Source of the DNA: JANMDU01 sp043777675
GTDB lineage: Bacteria; Pseudomonadota; Gammaproteobacteria; Burkholderiales; Burkholderiaceae_C
Direction: 5' to 3'
NCBI GenBank assembly: GCA_043777675.1
Contig: JAYWHR010000061.1
Span: 62,001 to 126,000, forward strand
Length of the DNA stretch: 64,000 nucleotides
Part shown: positions 1 through 7,986 of the stretch, in pieces
Layout: the number at the start of each line of letters is the position of its first letter
Numbering within the stretch: position 1 is the stretch's first letter
Made by a program: the position numbers and the translations under genes
Notes under the pieces: generated by a model
The model's database searches: none
What the model saw: the letters and a program-made list of their open reading frames with translations, nothing else
What the model was told of the DNA's origin: nothing

Positions 1-449
1 ATCGCTGCGAGCCATGTGCGTACCGAAGATGCAATCGCATCACGCACCGGGCCTGGGCGGTCGTCAAACTCTACCGCGCCACTGATATAGATGCAGCCAG
101 AATCAATTTCGACCGAGGTGCGCTTCATCCAGTTGGCAAACAGGGCTTGTAAGCGCGGCAGCCCACGGCGCGAGTCCAGAGCAGGGAAAAACACTTCGGC
201 TTCAAAACGAGCATGGTATTCCCGCACCACCGAAATCTGCAACTCCTCGCGTGAGCCAAAGTGTGCAAACACCCCCGATTTGCTCATGCCCGTCACTTCG
301 GCCAATACGCCAATCGACAGGCCTTCCAGTCCAATTTGCGTGGCTAAGCCCAAAGCGGCCTCAACGATGACGGCTTTGGTTTTCTCGCCTTTGAGCTGCC
401 CTTTACTAGGGGCTGCCTCAGAGGCTTTTGCTTGGAATGATCTACCCAT
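1..449 (-). CDS. TetR/AcrR-family transcriptional regulator (3' end cut by window edge)
   Basis: The minus strand reads open from an ATG at 449 to the left window edge, about 149 codons, so the C-terminal part lies outside. After a Lys/Ala-rich leader, a TetR-type helix-turn-helix is visible around residues 35-70: LSIGVLAEVTGMSKSGVF, then AHFGSREEL. Family knowledge: TetR proteins are dimeric repressors with a variable ligand-binding C-terminal domain, often autoregulated. The inducer cannot be inferred from what is visible. A good inverted repeat lies 20 bp upstream of the start, which fits autorepression. Its downstream neighbour is outside the window and xthA behind it is in the same orientation. 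I am sure of the family and not of the regulated pathway. Confidence 0.85.
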   Translation of the reverse strand, partial: MGRSFQAKASEAAPSKGQLKGEKTKAVIVEAALGLATQIGLEGLSIGVLAEVTGMSKSGVFAHFGSREELQISVVREYHARFEAEVFFPALDSRRGLPRLQALFANWMKRTSVEIDSGCIYISGAVEFDDRPGPVRDAIASSVRTWLAA

Positions 450-468
450 GATGCTGGAAGGAGTGCCT

Positions 469-492
469 AAAATAGAACGACCGTGCTATTTT
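469..492. promoter_or_regulatory. candidate TetR operator (inverted repeat)
   Basis: The 24-bp site has arms AAAATAG and CTATTTT around a centre containing ACGACCGT. Ten of twelve base pairs are symmetric. The GACCG-type core flanked by T/A-rich arms is typical of TetR/AcrR-family operators. It sits 20 bp upstream of the TetR start codon, where it would cover the promoter. Confidence 0.6.
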
Positions 493-540
493 GCAGTATA
501 TTCAGCAGCCTTGTTTGAATTGTGGCTTTTTTGCCTGCTT

Positions 541-567
541 TTAGAGGCGCCGAACTACAGCGCCTAA
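541..567. terminator. weak hairpin downstream of xthA
   Basis: TTAGAGGCGC pairs with GCGCCTAA with one bulged base and a 9-nt loop. It lies 44 bp past the xthA stop and before the TetR start on the minus strand. No clear T-run follows in that direction, so termination is uncertain. Confidence 0.25.
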
Positions 568-610
568 ATAGAAACCCTAGGAATATTTGTCGTTGTGATC
601 GAACACTGCG

Positions 611-1438
611 CTACAGCTTGAAATCATAGCCAAAGGTGATTGGCGCATGATCAGAGAATTTTTCGGTTTTATAAATCTCCACCGTTTTGGCGGTAGCTGC
701 CAAGGAGGGCGTGGCTAAGTGGTAATCCAGCCGCCACCCCACATTCTTGGCGTAAGCCTGCCCACGTTGGCTCCACCACGTGTAGCAATCTTCTGTCGTT
801 TCGGGATGAAGTTGACGATACACGTCAACCAGACCACCGCCGGCTTCGTCGCTCTCTTTGTCATGGCTTAGCAGTTTGGTCATCCAAGCGCGCTCTTCGG
901 GCGTAAAGCCACTGTTCTTTTGATTGGATTTCCAGTTTTTGAGGTCTTTTTCTGTGTGTGCAATATTCACATCACCGCAGAGCACAAATTCGCGCTGATC
1001 TCGCAGCGCCACCAAATGCGGAAACATAACACCCAAGAACCGAAATTTCGCCTCTTGCCGCTCCGGGCCTGATGAGCCACTGGGGAAATAGCTGCTGATG
1101 ACGGAGAACTTGCGCGCTGGCGTATCAAAGCGCAGCTCGACATAACGACCCTCAGCATCGAATTCACCGCCGCCATCGAAGCCAATAATCACATCGCTGG
1201 GCGCGTGGCGCGTGTAAACGCCGACGCCGCTATATCCCTTTTTCTCGGCAAACTGGAAATGCCCAGTCATACCGCCGAGAGCCGCTAAATCTCCCAAATC
1301 AGCGGCTTGCGCCTTCACCTCTTGCACACACATACAATCAGGGGCAGTTTTTTCCACCCAGGCAGCCACGCCTTTGGTGGCCGCCGAGCGAATGCCGTTG
1401 AAATTCAAGCTGGTGATGCGAAAGAGTGGTTTTTTCAT
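611..1438 (-). CDS. xthA: exodeoxyribonuclease III / AP endonuclease
   Basis: A 275-residue enzyme of the exonuclease III family, which cleaves at abasic sites and degrades DNA 3' to 5' in base excision repair in the cytoplasm. The metal and catalytic motifs are in order: LNFNGIRSA near the N-terminus, the metal-binding Glu in VQEVKA (E40), GVGVY, the CGDVNIAH block with D156 and N158, RLDYHLA, and the C-terminal SDHAPI with D263 and H264. Length is normal for the family. The ATG at 1438 is taken as the start. It faces the pyrE start with only about 12 bp between, so the pyrE promoter must lie inside xthA and the reverse. Confidence 0.95.
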   Translation of the reverse strand: MKKPLFRITSLNFNGIRSAATKGVAAWVEKTAPDCMCVQEVKAQAADLGDLAALGGMTGHFQFAEKKGYSGVGVYTRHAPSDVIIGFDGGGEFDAEGRYVELRFDTPARKFSVISSYFPSGSSGPERQEAKFRFLGVMFPHLVALRDQREFVLCGDVNIAHTEKDLKNWKSNQKNSGFTPEERAWMTKLLSHDKESDEAGGGLVDVYRQLHPETTEDCYTWWSQRGQAYAKNVGWRLDYHLATPSLAATAKTVEIYKTEKFSDHAPITFGYDFKL

Positions 1439-1450
1439 GGGGTAAGCATT

Positions 1451-2137
1451 TTGAGTAATGACACATTGGCTGTTGATTTTGTGCGATTTTCTGTTGAATC
1501 GGGCGTTTTGCGTTTCGGCGAGTTCAAAACTAAAGCTGGGCGCTTGAGCCCCTACTTTTTTAATGCGGGCTTGTTTGACGACGGTGCAAAGCTACTGCGC
1601 CTCGCCGGTTTTTATGCACAAAACATTTTGCAAAGCGGCATTCAGTTTGACATGCTGTTTGGGCCTGCCTACAAGGGCATTCCACTGGTTGCAGCCGTGA
1701 GCATGGAGCTGGCGCGCCTTGGCCACAATTACCCTTTCGCCTACAACCGCAAAGAAGCCAAAGACCACGGCGAGGGAGGTACGCTGGTGGGCGCGCCGGT
1801 CAAAGGTCGCATATTGATCATTGACGATGTGATGAGCGCGGGCACTGCAGCGCGTGAATCGATTGCCATCATTGAGAAAGCGGGAGCAGTAGCATGCGCA
1901 GTGGCGATTGCATTGGATCGTCAGGAAAAAGCCACAGAAAACACCCCCGAGGGCCTGCAAGATGTCAACCACAGCGCAGTGCAGTACGTCACAGATATAC
2001 TGGGTTTACAGGTCTGCGCTATTGCGCAACTGTCAACTTTACTGCAGTATCTCGATCAAGATTCCGAAACAAACGCCACTGCAGGCGTTAGTCGCGAGGC
2101 AGTGTTGGCTTATCGGCAGCGTTACGGTGTAGCTTGA
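1451..2137 (+). CDS. pyrE: orotate phosphoribosyltransferase
   Basis: PyrE converts orotate and PRPP to orotidine 5'-phosphate in pyrimidine synthesis. Diagnostic blocks are visible: VLRFGEFKTKAGRLSPYFF, LFGPAYKGIP, the flexible-loop motif NRKEAKDHGEGG, and the PRPP-binding strand ILIIDDVMSAGTA. The open frame extends upstream to 1307, but that part overlaps xthA antisense and has no family similarity. The family N-terminus (a short lead into DFVRFSVESGVLRF) fits a TTG start at 1451, giving 228 residues, with a G-rich run (GGGG) about 8 nt upstream. An ATT at 1448 or a later TTG cannot be excluded. The C-terminus ends in the usual AYRQRYGVA. Confidence 0.92.
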   Translation: MSNDTLAVDFVRFSVESGVLRFGEFKTKAGRLSPYFFNAGLFDDGAKLLRLAGFYAQNILQSGIQFDMLFGPAYKGIPLVAAVSMELARLGHNYPFAYNRKEAKDHGEGGTLVGAPVKGRILIIDDVMSAGTAARESIAIIEKAGAVACAVAIALDRQEKATENTPEGLQDVNHSAVQYVTDILGLQVCAIAQLSTLLQYLDQDSETNATAGVSREAVLAYRQRYGVA

Positions 2138-2186
2138 TTGGATGGACTGGTGTATGCCGGTTTGTGTGTTTCTTAGAATTGTTTGC

Positions 2187-2846
2187 ATGGATCTTAGAAA
2201 AAGTATCTTGGCCTTGAGTATCTACCTGCTGTCTGTGGCCGGATCAAGTGCTGCGTGGGCGCAGATTTTTTCATGCGTAGATGCTTATGGCCGAAAGATC
2301 ACTTCTGATCGCCCGATTGCCGAATGCAAAGATAAAGATCAAAAAGAGCTCAATCCCAATGCGACTGTTAAGCGCATCGTCAGGCCCACCATGACGGCGC
2401 AAGAGCAAAGTGTTGCGGATCAAAAACTCAAAGATCAAGTGACAGAGAAAGCGGTTCATGAAGAAAATCGCCGCCGAAATCGCGCCTTGCTCTCACGGTA
2501 TCCAAACAAAGCTGCTCACGACAAAGAGCGTAGCCAAGCGCAGGCACAAGTTAACGACGTGATCAAAACAGCACAGTCTCGCACTGAAGAACTTTTAATA
2601 CAGCGTAAAAAACTGGATGAGGAATTAGAGTTTTATAAAAAAGATCCTGCCAAATCACCTGCCGCGTTACGCAGGCAACTTGACGAGAATGAGAAGAGTG
2701 TTTCAACGCAACGCAAATTTATCGGCGAGCAAGGCGAGGAAAAGAAGAGAATTGACGCACGATATGATGATGAATTGAATCGCCTAAGAGGCCTTTGGGC
2801 TCAAGCATCAGCACCGACCGCTGCTGCTTCTGTGCCGGTTAAATAG
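2187..2846 (+). CDS. DUF4124-domain exported protein with coiled coil
   Basis: From the ATG at 2187 (219 residues) the protein begins with a charged n-region (MDLRKS), a hydrophobic stretch and an AWAQ-like signal peptidase site near residue 25. This is followed by a DUF4124 domain, IFSCVDAYGRKITSDRPI, with a second Cys in AEC. The remaining two thirds are rich in Lys, Glu, Gln and Arg and look like long helices or a coiled coil. DUF4124 proteins are common, poorly characterised envelope proteins of beta- and gammaproteobacteria, and no function can be assigned. An upstream in-frame ATG at 2142 would place 15 extra residues before the signal peptide and is less likely. Its 3' end overlaps the convergent metH gene by 46 bp. 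Confidence 0.8.
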   Translation: MDLRKSILALSIYLLSVAGSSAAWAQIFSCVDAYGRKITSDRPIAECKDKDQKELNPNATVKRIVRPTMTAQEQSVADQKLKDQVTEKAVHEENRRRNRALLSRYPNKAAHDKERSQAQAQVNDVIKTAQSRTEELLIQRKKLDEELEFYKKDPAKSPAALRRQLDENEKSVSTQRKFIGEQGEEKKRIDARYDDELNRLRGLWAQASAPTAAASVPVK

Positions 2847-3898
2847 TCAACTTCAGCAGCTTCACGGTAGAAGAATTCACGCTGCAAACTCCTGCGCTGC
2901 ACGCCTTTTATAGCAGCCTCGATTGCACCAATGTGCTCAGGCGTTGTGCCGCAGCAGCCGCCCACGATATTGACCAAACCTTCTTTGGCAAACTCTTGCA
3001 ACAAACGTGAGGTCACATCAGGGGTTTCGTCAAAGCCGGTCTCGCTCATCGGGTTAGGCAAACCAGCGTTGGGGTAGCAGCTGATAAAAGTGTCAGGCGC
3101 CACCTTTGCCAACTCTTGTATGTACGGGCGCATTAGCGCTGCGCCTAAAGCGCAATTCAAGCCGACAGCCAAAGGGCGAGCATGGCGTACGCTGTGCCAA
3201 AAAGCTGTCACGGTTTGGCCGCTTAAGATGCGGCCTGAAGCATCAGTCACCGTGCCACTGATGATCAAAGGTAGGCGCTCACCGGAATTGTCAAAAAATT
3301 CATCAATCGCGAACAAAGCGGCTTTGGCGTTGAGCGTATCAAAAATCGTCTCAACCAACAGCAAATCCGAGCCACCTTCAACCAATGCCTCCACTTGCTC
3401 GTAGTAGGCGGCGCGAAGCTCTTCAAAGGTCACATTGCGCGCGCCAGGGTCATTCACATCGGGGCTGATACTGGCTGTTTTGGGCGTAGGGCCTAAAGCG
3501 CCGACCACGAAGCGCGGCTTATTTGGCGTAGAGAATTTATCGCACGCGATGCGCGCAATTTTTGCAGATTGCAGATTCATCTCACGCGCCAAATGCGCCA
3601 TCTTGTAGTCTTCTTGGGCAATCGTCGTGGCGCCAAAGGTGTTGGTTTCAATCAAGTCGCAACCAGCGGCCAAATAACCTTCATGGATATCAGCGATCAC
3701 ATCTGGGCGCGTGATGCTCAGCAACTCGTTGTTGCCTTTAACATCTCTATCAAAATCCGCAAACCGTTCGCCGCGATACTGCGCCTCGCTTAGTTTAAAG
3801 CGCTGAATCATCGTTCCCATCGCGCCATCCAGCACAGCGATGCGGTTTTCTAAAATCGAAGGCAGCGTTTGCGCGCGGGTGTAGACAATCGGTTTCAT
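2801..3898 (-). CDS. metH: methionine synthase, homocysteine-binding half (split MetH)
   Basis: A 365-residue homocysteine S-methyltransferase domain, equivalent to the N-terminal module of cobalamin-dependent MetH. Visible features are LDGAMGTMIQ near residue 24, ETNTFGAT, LGPTPKTAS, LLLVETIFDTLNAKAA, the first zinc Cys in GLNCALGA (C249) and the Cys pair in VGGCCGTTPEHI (C315, C316). These three thiolates bind Zn, which activates homocysteine. The pterin, cobalamin and reactivation modules are absent here and are encoded at 40238-43057. The two products must act together. The leader carries a dispersed repeat (3935-3983) and no riboswitch. The C-terminal 15 codons overlap the convergent DUF4124 gene. 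Confidence 0.93.
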   Translation of the reverse strand: MKPIVYTRAQTLPSILENRIAVLDGAMGTMIQRFKLSEAQYRGERFADFDRDVKGNNELLSITRPDVIADIHEGYLAAGCDLIETNTFGATTIAQEDYKMAHLAREMNLQSAKIARIACDKFSTPNKPRFVVGALGPTPKTASISPDVNDPGARNVTFEELRAAYYEQVEALVEGGSDLLLVETIFDTLNAKAALFAIDEFFDNSGERLPLIISGTVTDASGRILSGQTVTAFWHSVRHARPLAVGLNCALGAALMRPYIQELAKVAPDTFISCYPNAGLPNPMSETGFDETPDVTSRLLQEFAKEGLVNIVGGCCGTTPEHIGAIEAAIKGVQRRSLQREFFYREAAEVDYLTGTEAAAVGADA

Positions 3899-3934
3899 GT
3901 GATGATTTTAAGCCATTTTTAAGTCTTAAATTGA

Positions 3935-3983
3935 GCAGTAGCCGGCATAGAATATGCGCAGAATGCTATTAATTTAATAGTAG
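3935..3983 (-). repeat. dispersed GCCGGC/AT-palindrome repeat, copy 1
   Basis: Foot GCCGGCATAGAATATGCGCA followed by the AT-rich head GCTATTAATTTAATAG. It sits between the divergent starts of metH and the amidotransferase gene, in both leaders. Copies are listed with strand + when the AT head comes first on the plus strand. Confidence 0.85.
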
Positions 3984-4016
3984 TGTTTGAAGATAAACAT
4001 CAGCGACAATGCACTC

Positions 4017-4799
4017 ATGTGTCAACTGCTTGGAATGAATTGCAACACACCTACCGATGTGATGTTCAGCTTTGCTGGCTTTGCGCAGCGCGATGGGCGT
4101 ACGGATCATCATGCCGATGGCTGGGGCATTGCGTTTTTTGAAGGTGGGCGTGATGGCAAACACCAAGGGCTGCGGCATTTTGTCGATCATTTGCCCGCCA
4201 GCGAATCGCCCGTGGCTGAATTGGTGCGACGCTATCCCGTCAAAAGCGAAAACGTGGTCGCCCATATTCGCAAAGCGACACAAGGCGAGGTGAGCTTGGC
4301 CAATTGCCATCCTTTCGTGCGCGAGCTTTGGGGGCATTACTGGGTGTTTGCGCACAACGGCGATTTGAAAGATTTTCATCCACGGCTACATGGCAGTTTT
4401 CACCCTGTGGGCACAACGGACAGCGAACGGGCGTTTTGCTACATCTTGCAAGAACTGGCCAAGTCCCACGCCGGCCTACCCAGCATTTCCGAGCTCACCT
4501 TGACTCTGCGAGAGCTAGCTACTTGTATAGCGCCACACGGAACATTTAATTTTCTGCTCTCCAACGGGCGAGCGCTTTGGGCGCATGCCTCTACCAGCTT
4601 GCACTACGTTCTGCGCCAACACCCGTTTACTCATGCGCGCTTGTCCGACGACGACATGGCGGTGAATTTTGCCGAGCTGGCCAAGCCGCAAGATCGCGTG
4701 GCCGTGGTCGTGACCCAACCTCTGACTACCGATGAAGCTTGGGAAAAGATGCACGCTGGGCAGCTGCTGGTATTCACAGAAGGGGCTTTGCATGGCTAA
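4017..4799 (+). CDS. yafJ: class II glutamine amidotransferase (YafJ family)
   Basis: A 260-residue Ntn-hydrolase glutamine amidotransferase domain protein. Starting at ATG 4017 places Cys at position 2 (MCQLLGMNC), the nucleophile exposed after Met removal, which decides the start over the earlier ATG at 3987. Other family blocks are HHADGWGIAFFEG, VVAHIRKATQGEVSLANCHPF, WVFAHNGDL and TTDSERAF. No synthase domain is attached, as usual in YafJ proteins, whose physiological acceptor is not well defined. The last 8 bp overlap the start of the Cys-rich gene, so the two are probably translationally coupled. The segment near 4510-4535 weakly resembles the dispersed repeat but is too divergent to count. 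Confidence 0.88.
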   Translation: MCQLLGMNCNTPTDVMFSFAGFAQRDGRTDHHADGWGIAFFEGGRDGKHQGLRHFVDHLPASESPVAELVRRYPVKSENVVAHIRKATQGEVSLANCHPFVRELWGHYWVFAHNGDLKDFHPRLHGSFHPVGTTDSERAFCYILQELAKSHAGLPSISELTLTLRELATCIAPHGTFNFLLSNGRALWAHASTSLHYVLRQHPFTHARLSDDDMAVNFAELAKPQDRVAVVVTQPLTTDEAWEKMHAGQLLVFTEGALHG

Positions 4800-5028
4800 A
4801 GCCCCGGAAACGCGCGCATCTGCCATCAATGCTAGCGTCTGCCCTCTGTGCGGCAAAAACAATCAATGCGCGATAGAAATCGAAAAAGCAACGGGCATCG
4901 CGCAGGGCCGCTGCTGGTGTGTGGGAATAGATTTCAGTGCGGATCTGTTGGCAAAGGTGCCAGACGCTGCGCAAAGCCAAGCCTGCATCTGCGCGACTTG
5001 CGCGAAAAATCCGGCTACTGGAGCATGA
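4792..5028 (+). CDS. cysteine-rich CWC family protein
   Basis: A 78-residue protein whose ATG at 4792 overlaps the stop of the preceding amidotransferase gene (ATGGCTAA). The pattern is CPLCGKNNQCAI, then GRCWCVG, then a C-terminal CICATCAKN. The C-W-C triad gives the family its name. The Cys arrangement suggests metal binding, probably zinc, but no function is established. Coupling to the YafJ-type gene suggests co-expression. The 3' end overlaps the convergent pelG by 14 bp. It could alternatively be seen as an accessory of YafJ, but nothing in the sequence proves it. Confidence 0.8.
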   Translation: MAKAPETRASAINASVCPLCGKNNQCAIEIEKATGIAQGRCWCVGIDFSADLLAKVPDAAQSQACICATCAKNPATGA

Positions 5029-6385
5029 AGGTTTCGTATTCAAGGCGTGAGAGTTTGCGTTCAAGCATGAGCAAAGAGAGCACCAAAGTGACCAGTAGCG
5101 CAAGCGCGAAGCCATAGCCGTAAAACGCGGCTCCCATGAACAGGGTGGCAATCGTGAAGAGAACATTCAGCACTGTCAGTACGGACACGATGATCAGCAC
5201 CACCATGCGCTTATCCAAATAGAAAAATACATTCATCATGGCCAGCAGCGCCACCTGCAAGCTTGCAGAGACAGCCTGCACATAAAACAAAGGAAGGTAC
5301 AGCTCGCTGATTTGCAATTTGCGAAAAATAGTAGGCGCAAATACGACCATGATGAGCACAGAAAGTGTTTGAACCTTGATGATTTCAAATAAACCTTGCC
5401 GGATGGCTTCAACCATGCCATCACGATGCTGTGCGATTTCTTCTAAGCTGCCGCCCTTGCGAACGGCGTTGTAAAACTTGTCGTACCACTCCACAAAATC
5501 CGTCTCAAAGCGCACCAGAAATACCGCCATGCCAGGAATGATGGAAAGATACGCTAAAAACACTGGCAGATCGTAGATCACGCTGGCGCGCAGCAAACCG
5601 ATCACACTCTGGCTCGTGCTTGGAAACAGCCAAAACACAATTTTGTCAGCCCAAACGCCCAAATTGAAGAGGGCGCCAATCCAAATCAGTGTCGGATACA
5701 TCGCACCTTTTTTGAAGCAGTCAAACGCGATCAACTGAGGCGCGGGAAAGCTTCTCACAATGATAAGGATCATGCCTGCGAGCATCAGAAACTGGCCACC
5801 GATGTAGCCTGCCAACAAGCCCTCCAAACCAAATGGCCTGAGCGCAAAAGCCAACATCACAGAAGTAAAGTAGCCCCCGCCGTAAAGCGCCACAATGGTT
5901 TTATAAAATTTCAAACCACTCATGAAGACCGTGGCTACCCAGACCAAAGACATCGTGACAAAGCCGCCGCACATGAGTACGCGATACAGATTGGATTCGC
6001 CTTGAAAGGCAAAAAATGCCATGCCAATGGCAAATAGCCCGCCCACCGCATTGGTCACCAGCATCACGCCTGCAAAATTGGGCAAAATAACGTCGCGGTT
6101 GCGCTCAAACAGGCGATCACTCACCCAGCGCGTGAAGCCCAACTGGACAAAGCCCGTCAGTATGAGCGACAGCATGATCAACCAAGTCACGCTCACTTGA
6201 AATTGCGTGATCAGTCTATCGGGAACCACCACATTGATCGAGATAATGCCAATGGCCACCAAACCCAAGATCGAGAGAACCCATGGCCCCGAGCTGATCA
6301 GCCCGGCATAAGCATAGGCCTGGACCAAGCCAATATAGCTGTCGCGCTTAAGCAGCTTGCGCAGCTCGAAACCAATGCCCGCCAT
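5015..6385 (-). CDS. pelG: Pel polysaccharide inner-membrane protein PelG
   Basis: A 456-residue polytopic membrane protein of the PelG family (multidrug/oligosaccharide/polysaccharide flippase-like, about 12 membrane helices), with PelD and PelE forming the inner-membrane Pel complex that works with PelF. The start is the ATG at 6385, giving MAGIGFELRKLLKRDSY, the characteristic PelG N-terminus, followed by alternating hydrophobic helices such as WVLSILGLVAIGIISINVVV. The longer frame starting at 6532 runs back into pelF and is rejected. The pelF stop is 1 bp before this start, so the genes are coupled. It is the last gene of the pel operon and converges on the CWC gene. Length matches the family. 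Confidence 0.93.
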   Translation of the reverse strand: MAGIGFELRKLLKRDSYIGLVQAYAYAGLISSGPWVLSILGLVAIGIISINVVVPDRLITQFQVSVTWLIMLSLILTGFVQLGFTRWVSDRLFERNRDVILPNFAGVMLVTNAVGGLFAIGMAFFAFQGESNLYRVLMCGGFVTMSLVWVATVFMSGLKFYKTIVALYGGGYFTSVMLAFALRPFGLEGLLAGYIGGQFLMLAGMILIIVRSFPAPQLIAFDCFKKGAMYPTLIWIGALFNLGVWADKIVFWLFPSTSQSVIGLLRASVIYDLPVFLAYLSIIPGMAVFLVRFETDFVEWYDKFYNAVRKGGSLEEIAQHRDGMVEAIRQGLFEIIKVQTLSVLIMVVFAPTIFRKLQISELYLPLFYVQAVSASLQVALLAMMNVFFYLDKRMVVLIIVSVLTVLNVLFTIATLFMGAAFYGYGFALALLVTLVLSLLMLERKLSRLEYETFMLQ

Positions 6386-6386
6386 A

Positions 6387-7976
6387 TCAGAGATCTGCCC
6401 ATTTGGTAAAGCCGGGCACATCAGCCCGCTCTCCCGCCAAAGCCCGGCGATAAACTTCACCGTACCGTGCATACATGAGCGGATGCGTGTAATATTTGTT
6501 GACACGTTTGACGCCCGCCTCCGACGCTGCATGCCACTTCGCGTCGTCGGTGAAAAAGCTGATGATGGATTCAGCTAAAGCCTGAGGATCTGCAATCCCC
6601 ACCACCTCGCCCGACGCCCCAATCTCTTTATCTTCATCGGCGAGGCCATAAATGAGTTGGCGGCATGAGCCCACATCAGTGCTCACGCCAGGTACACCCG
6701 CTGCATAGCCTTCCAGCAATACCAAAGGCAAAGCTTCGCTGATGGAGGAGAGCACGCCTAAGCCAACCTTAGGCAATAACTCCGTGAGCTTTTGAAATCC
6801 GAGAAACTTCACATTATTTTCCAGCCCTAGGCTCTTGACTAAATCGTGGCATTCTTTCGCATAAGCGGGACTTTCATCTTCCGGGCCAGCAATCCAAGCC
6901 TCCGCTTCCGGCAGCCGCGAGGCGACCACGCGCATCGCACGGATATAAGTTTTGATATCTTTGATCGGCACCACACGCCCTATCAAACAGCAGACTTTGG
7001 GGATCTTCGCGGGCCGCAAAGCACGCAACTCACCAAAGCGCACGACATCAATGCCGTTGGGAATATTAAATGTCCGCTCGGGCTTGGCACCGTCTTGTAT
7101 TTGGCGCAGTCGGTTATTCTCATACAACGCGATGATCTGGTCGCTGGCGTCGTAGCACATGCGGCCTAAAGCCTCAAAGAAACGAATCCACGCCTGTCGG
7201 AAATAACCTGCCTCGGTAGGATCTCGCTGCAACACGCTACGGTTGTCGGCAATCCACTGCGCAGCGTAGAGATCTATGCGCCGCTCTTTGGTGTAAATTC
7301 CGTGCTCGGAAAGAATCAGCGGCTTTTGGTAGCGGCGCTTGAGCAAAGCGCCCAAGAATCCTGCGTAGCCAGTTGAGATGGTGTGGTAACAGCCGCAGGG
7401 GATCAGCGTTTCGACGATTTTGGAGAGTGTCCAAATCGGCGTGTGCATGGTACGGACCGTCCAGAAATAATCCACGAAACTCGGATCTGTGCAGCGCTCT
7501 TGGTACATGCGCGTGGTGTAATTCCAAGATGCTTCACTGAAGAGGAATTCGCTGCGGTTCATTCGGCCTTGCAATTCGCCCACGATCGTCTCTAACGCTT
7601 GCGCGCCCATGGCGGCATGTTCTTTTGGATTGCGGAAATAGGTGTGCAGGTCTTCGCTGATATTGAACATCTCAGCGTCACCCTTGATCGGTACCACGGG
7701 TGGTTTGCCGTCGGTGTTGTAGAGATAATGCGCTTCAAAATGAACGACATTTGCAGGCAGCTTGAATTTCGGTACGCCATAGTCTTCGCGCCGAGAACCC
7801 AAAAAAACAATGGCGAACGTCAAGTCAGGAAAACCGTTGATGATTTGGTTGACCCAGCTCGACACGCCGCCTGCTACGAAGGGAAATGTACCTTCGAGCA
7901 ATAAACCCACATCCGCCGCTCTCGCCGTGCGTTTGAGATCATCGGGCAATGAGCTAACGACTCCGGGGGTACTCAT
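6387..7976 (-). CDS. pelF: Pel polysaccharide glycosyltransferase PelF
   Basis: A 529-residue cytoplasmic GT4-type retaining glycosyltransferase, the presumed Pel polymerase using UDP-sugars. The N-terminal domain has LLLEGTFPFVAGGVSSWV near residue 27, typical of PelF. The middle has LSEHGIYTKER. The C-terminal nucleotide-binding half has IPNGID, CCLIGRVVPIKDIKTYI and the EX7E-type signature in SEALPLVLLEGYAAG. The start ATG at 7976 has GAGGG about 8 nt upstream and lies 10 bp after the pelE stop. It is followed directly by pelG. Assignment is firm from motifs and operon position. Confidence 0.95.
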   Translation of the reverse strand: MSTPGVVSSLPDDLKRTARAADVGLLLEGTFPFVAGGVSSWVNQIINGFPDLTFAIVFLGSRREDYGVPKFKLPANVVHFEAHYLYNTDGKPPVVPIKGDAEMFNISEDLHTYFRNPKEHAAMGAQALETIVGELQGRMNRSEFLFSEASWNYTTRMYQERCTDPSFVDYFWTVRTMHTPIWTLSKIVETLIPCGCYHTISTGYAGFLGALLKRRYQKPLILSEHGIYTKERRIDLYAAQWIADNRSVLQRDPTEAGYFRQAWIRFFEALGRMCYDASDQIIALYENNRLRQIQDGAKPERTFNIPNGIDVVRFGELRALRPAKIPKVCCLIGRVVPIKDIKTYIRAMRVVASRLPEAEAWIAGPEDESPAYAKECHDLVKSLGLENNVKFLGFQKLTELLPKVGLGVLSSISEALPLVLLEGYAAGVPGVSTDVGSCRQLIYGLADEDKEIGASGEVVGIADPQALAESIISFFTDDAKWHAASEAGVKRVNKYYTHPLMYARYGEVYRRALAGERADVPGFTKWADL

Positions 7977-7986
7977 GCTTGAACCC

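Noticed and set aside
91..567. 158-codon plus-strand frame at the left edge
   Set aside because: It is antisense to the TetR regulator, which has a clear HTH and start codon.
3899..4016. Second SAH or cobalamin riboswitch before the first MetH half
   Set aside because: The leader contains only repeat copy 1 and AT-rich sequence; none of the conserved riboswitch blocks are present.
4505..4540. Possible further repeat copy inside yafJ (GCTACTTGTATAGC region)
   Set aside because: Only the head is loosely similar, the GCCGGC foot is missing, and the peptide fits the family; too weak to count.
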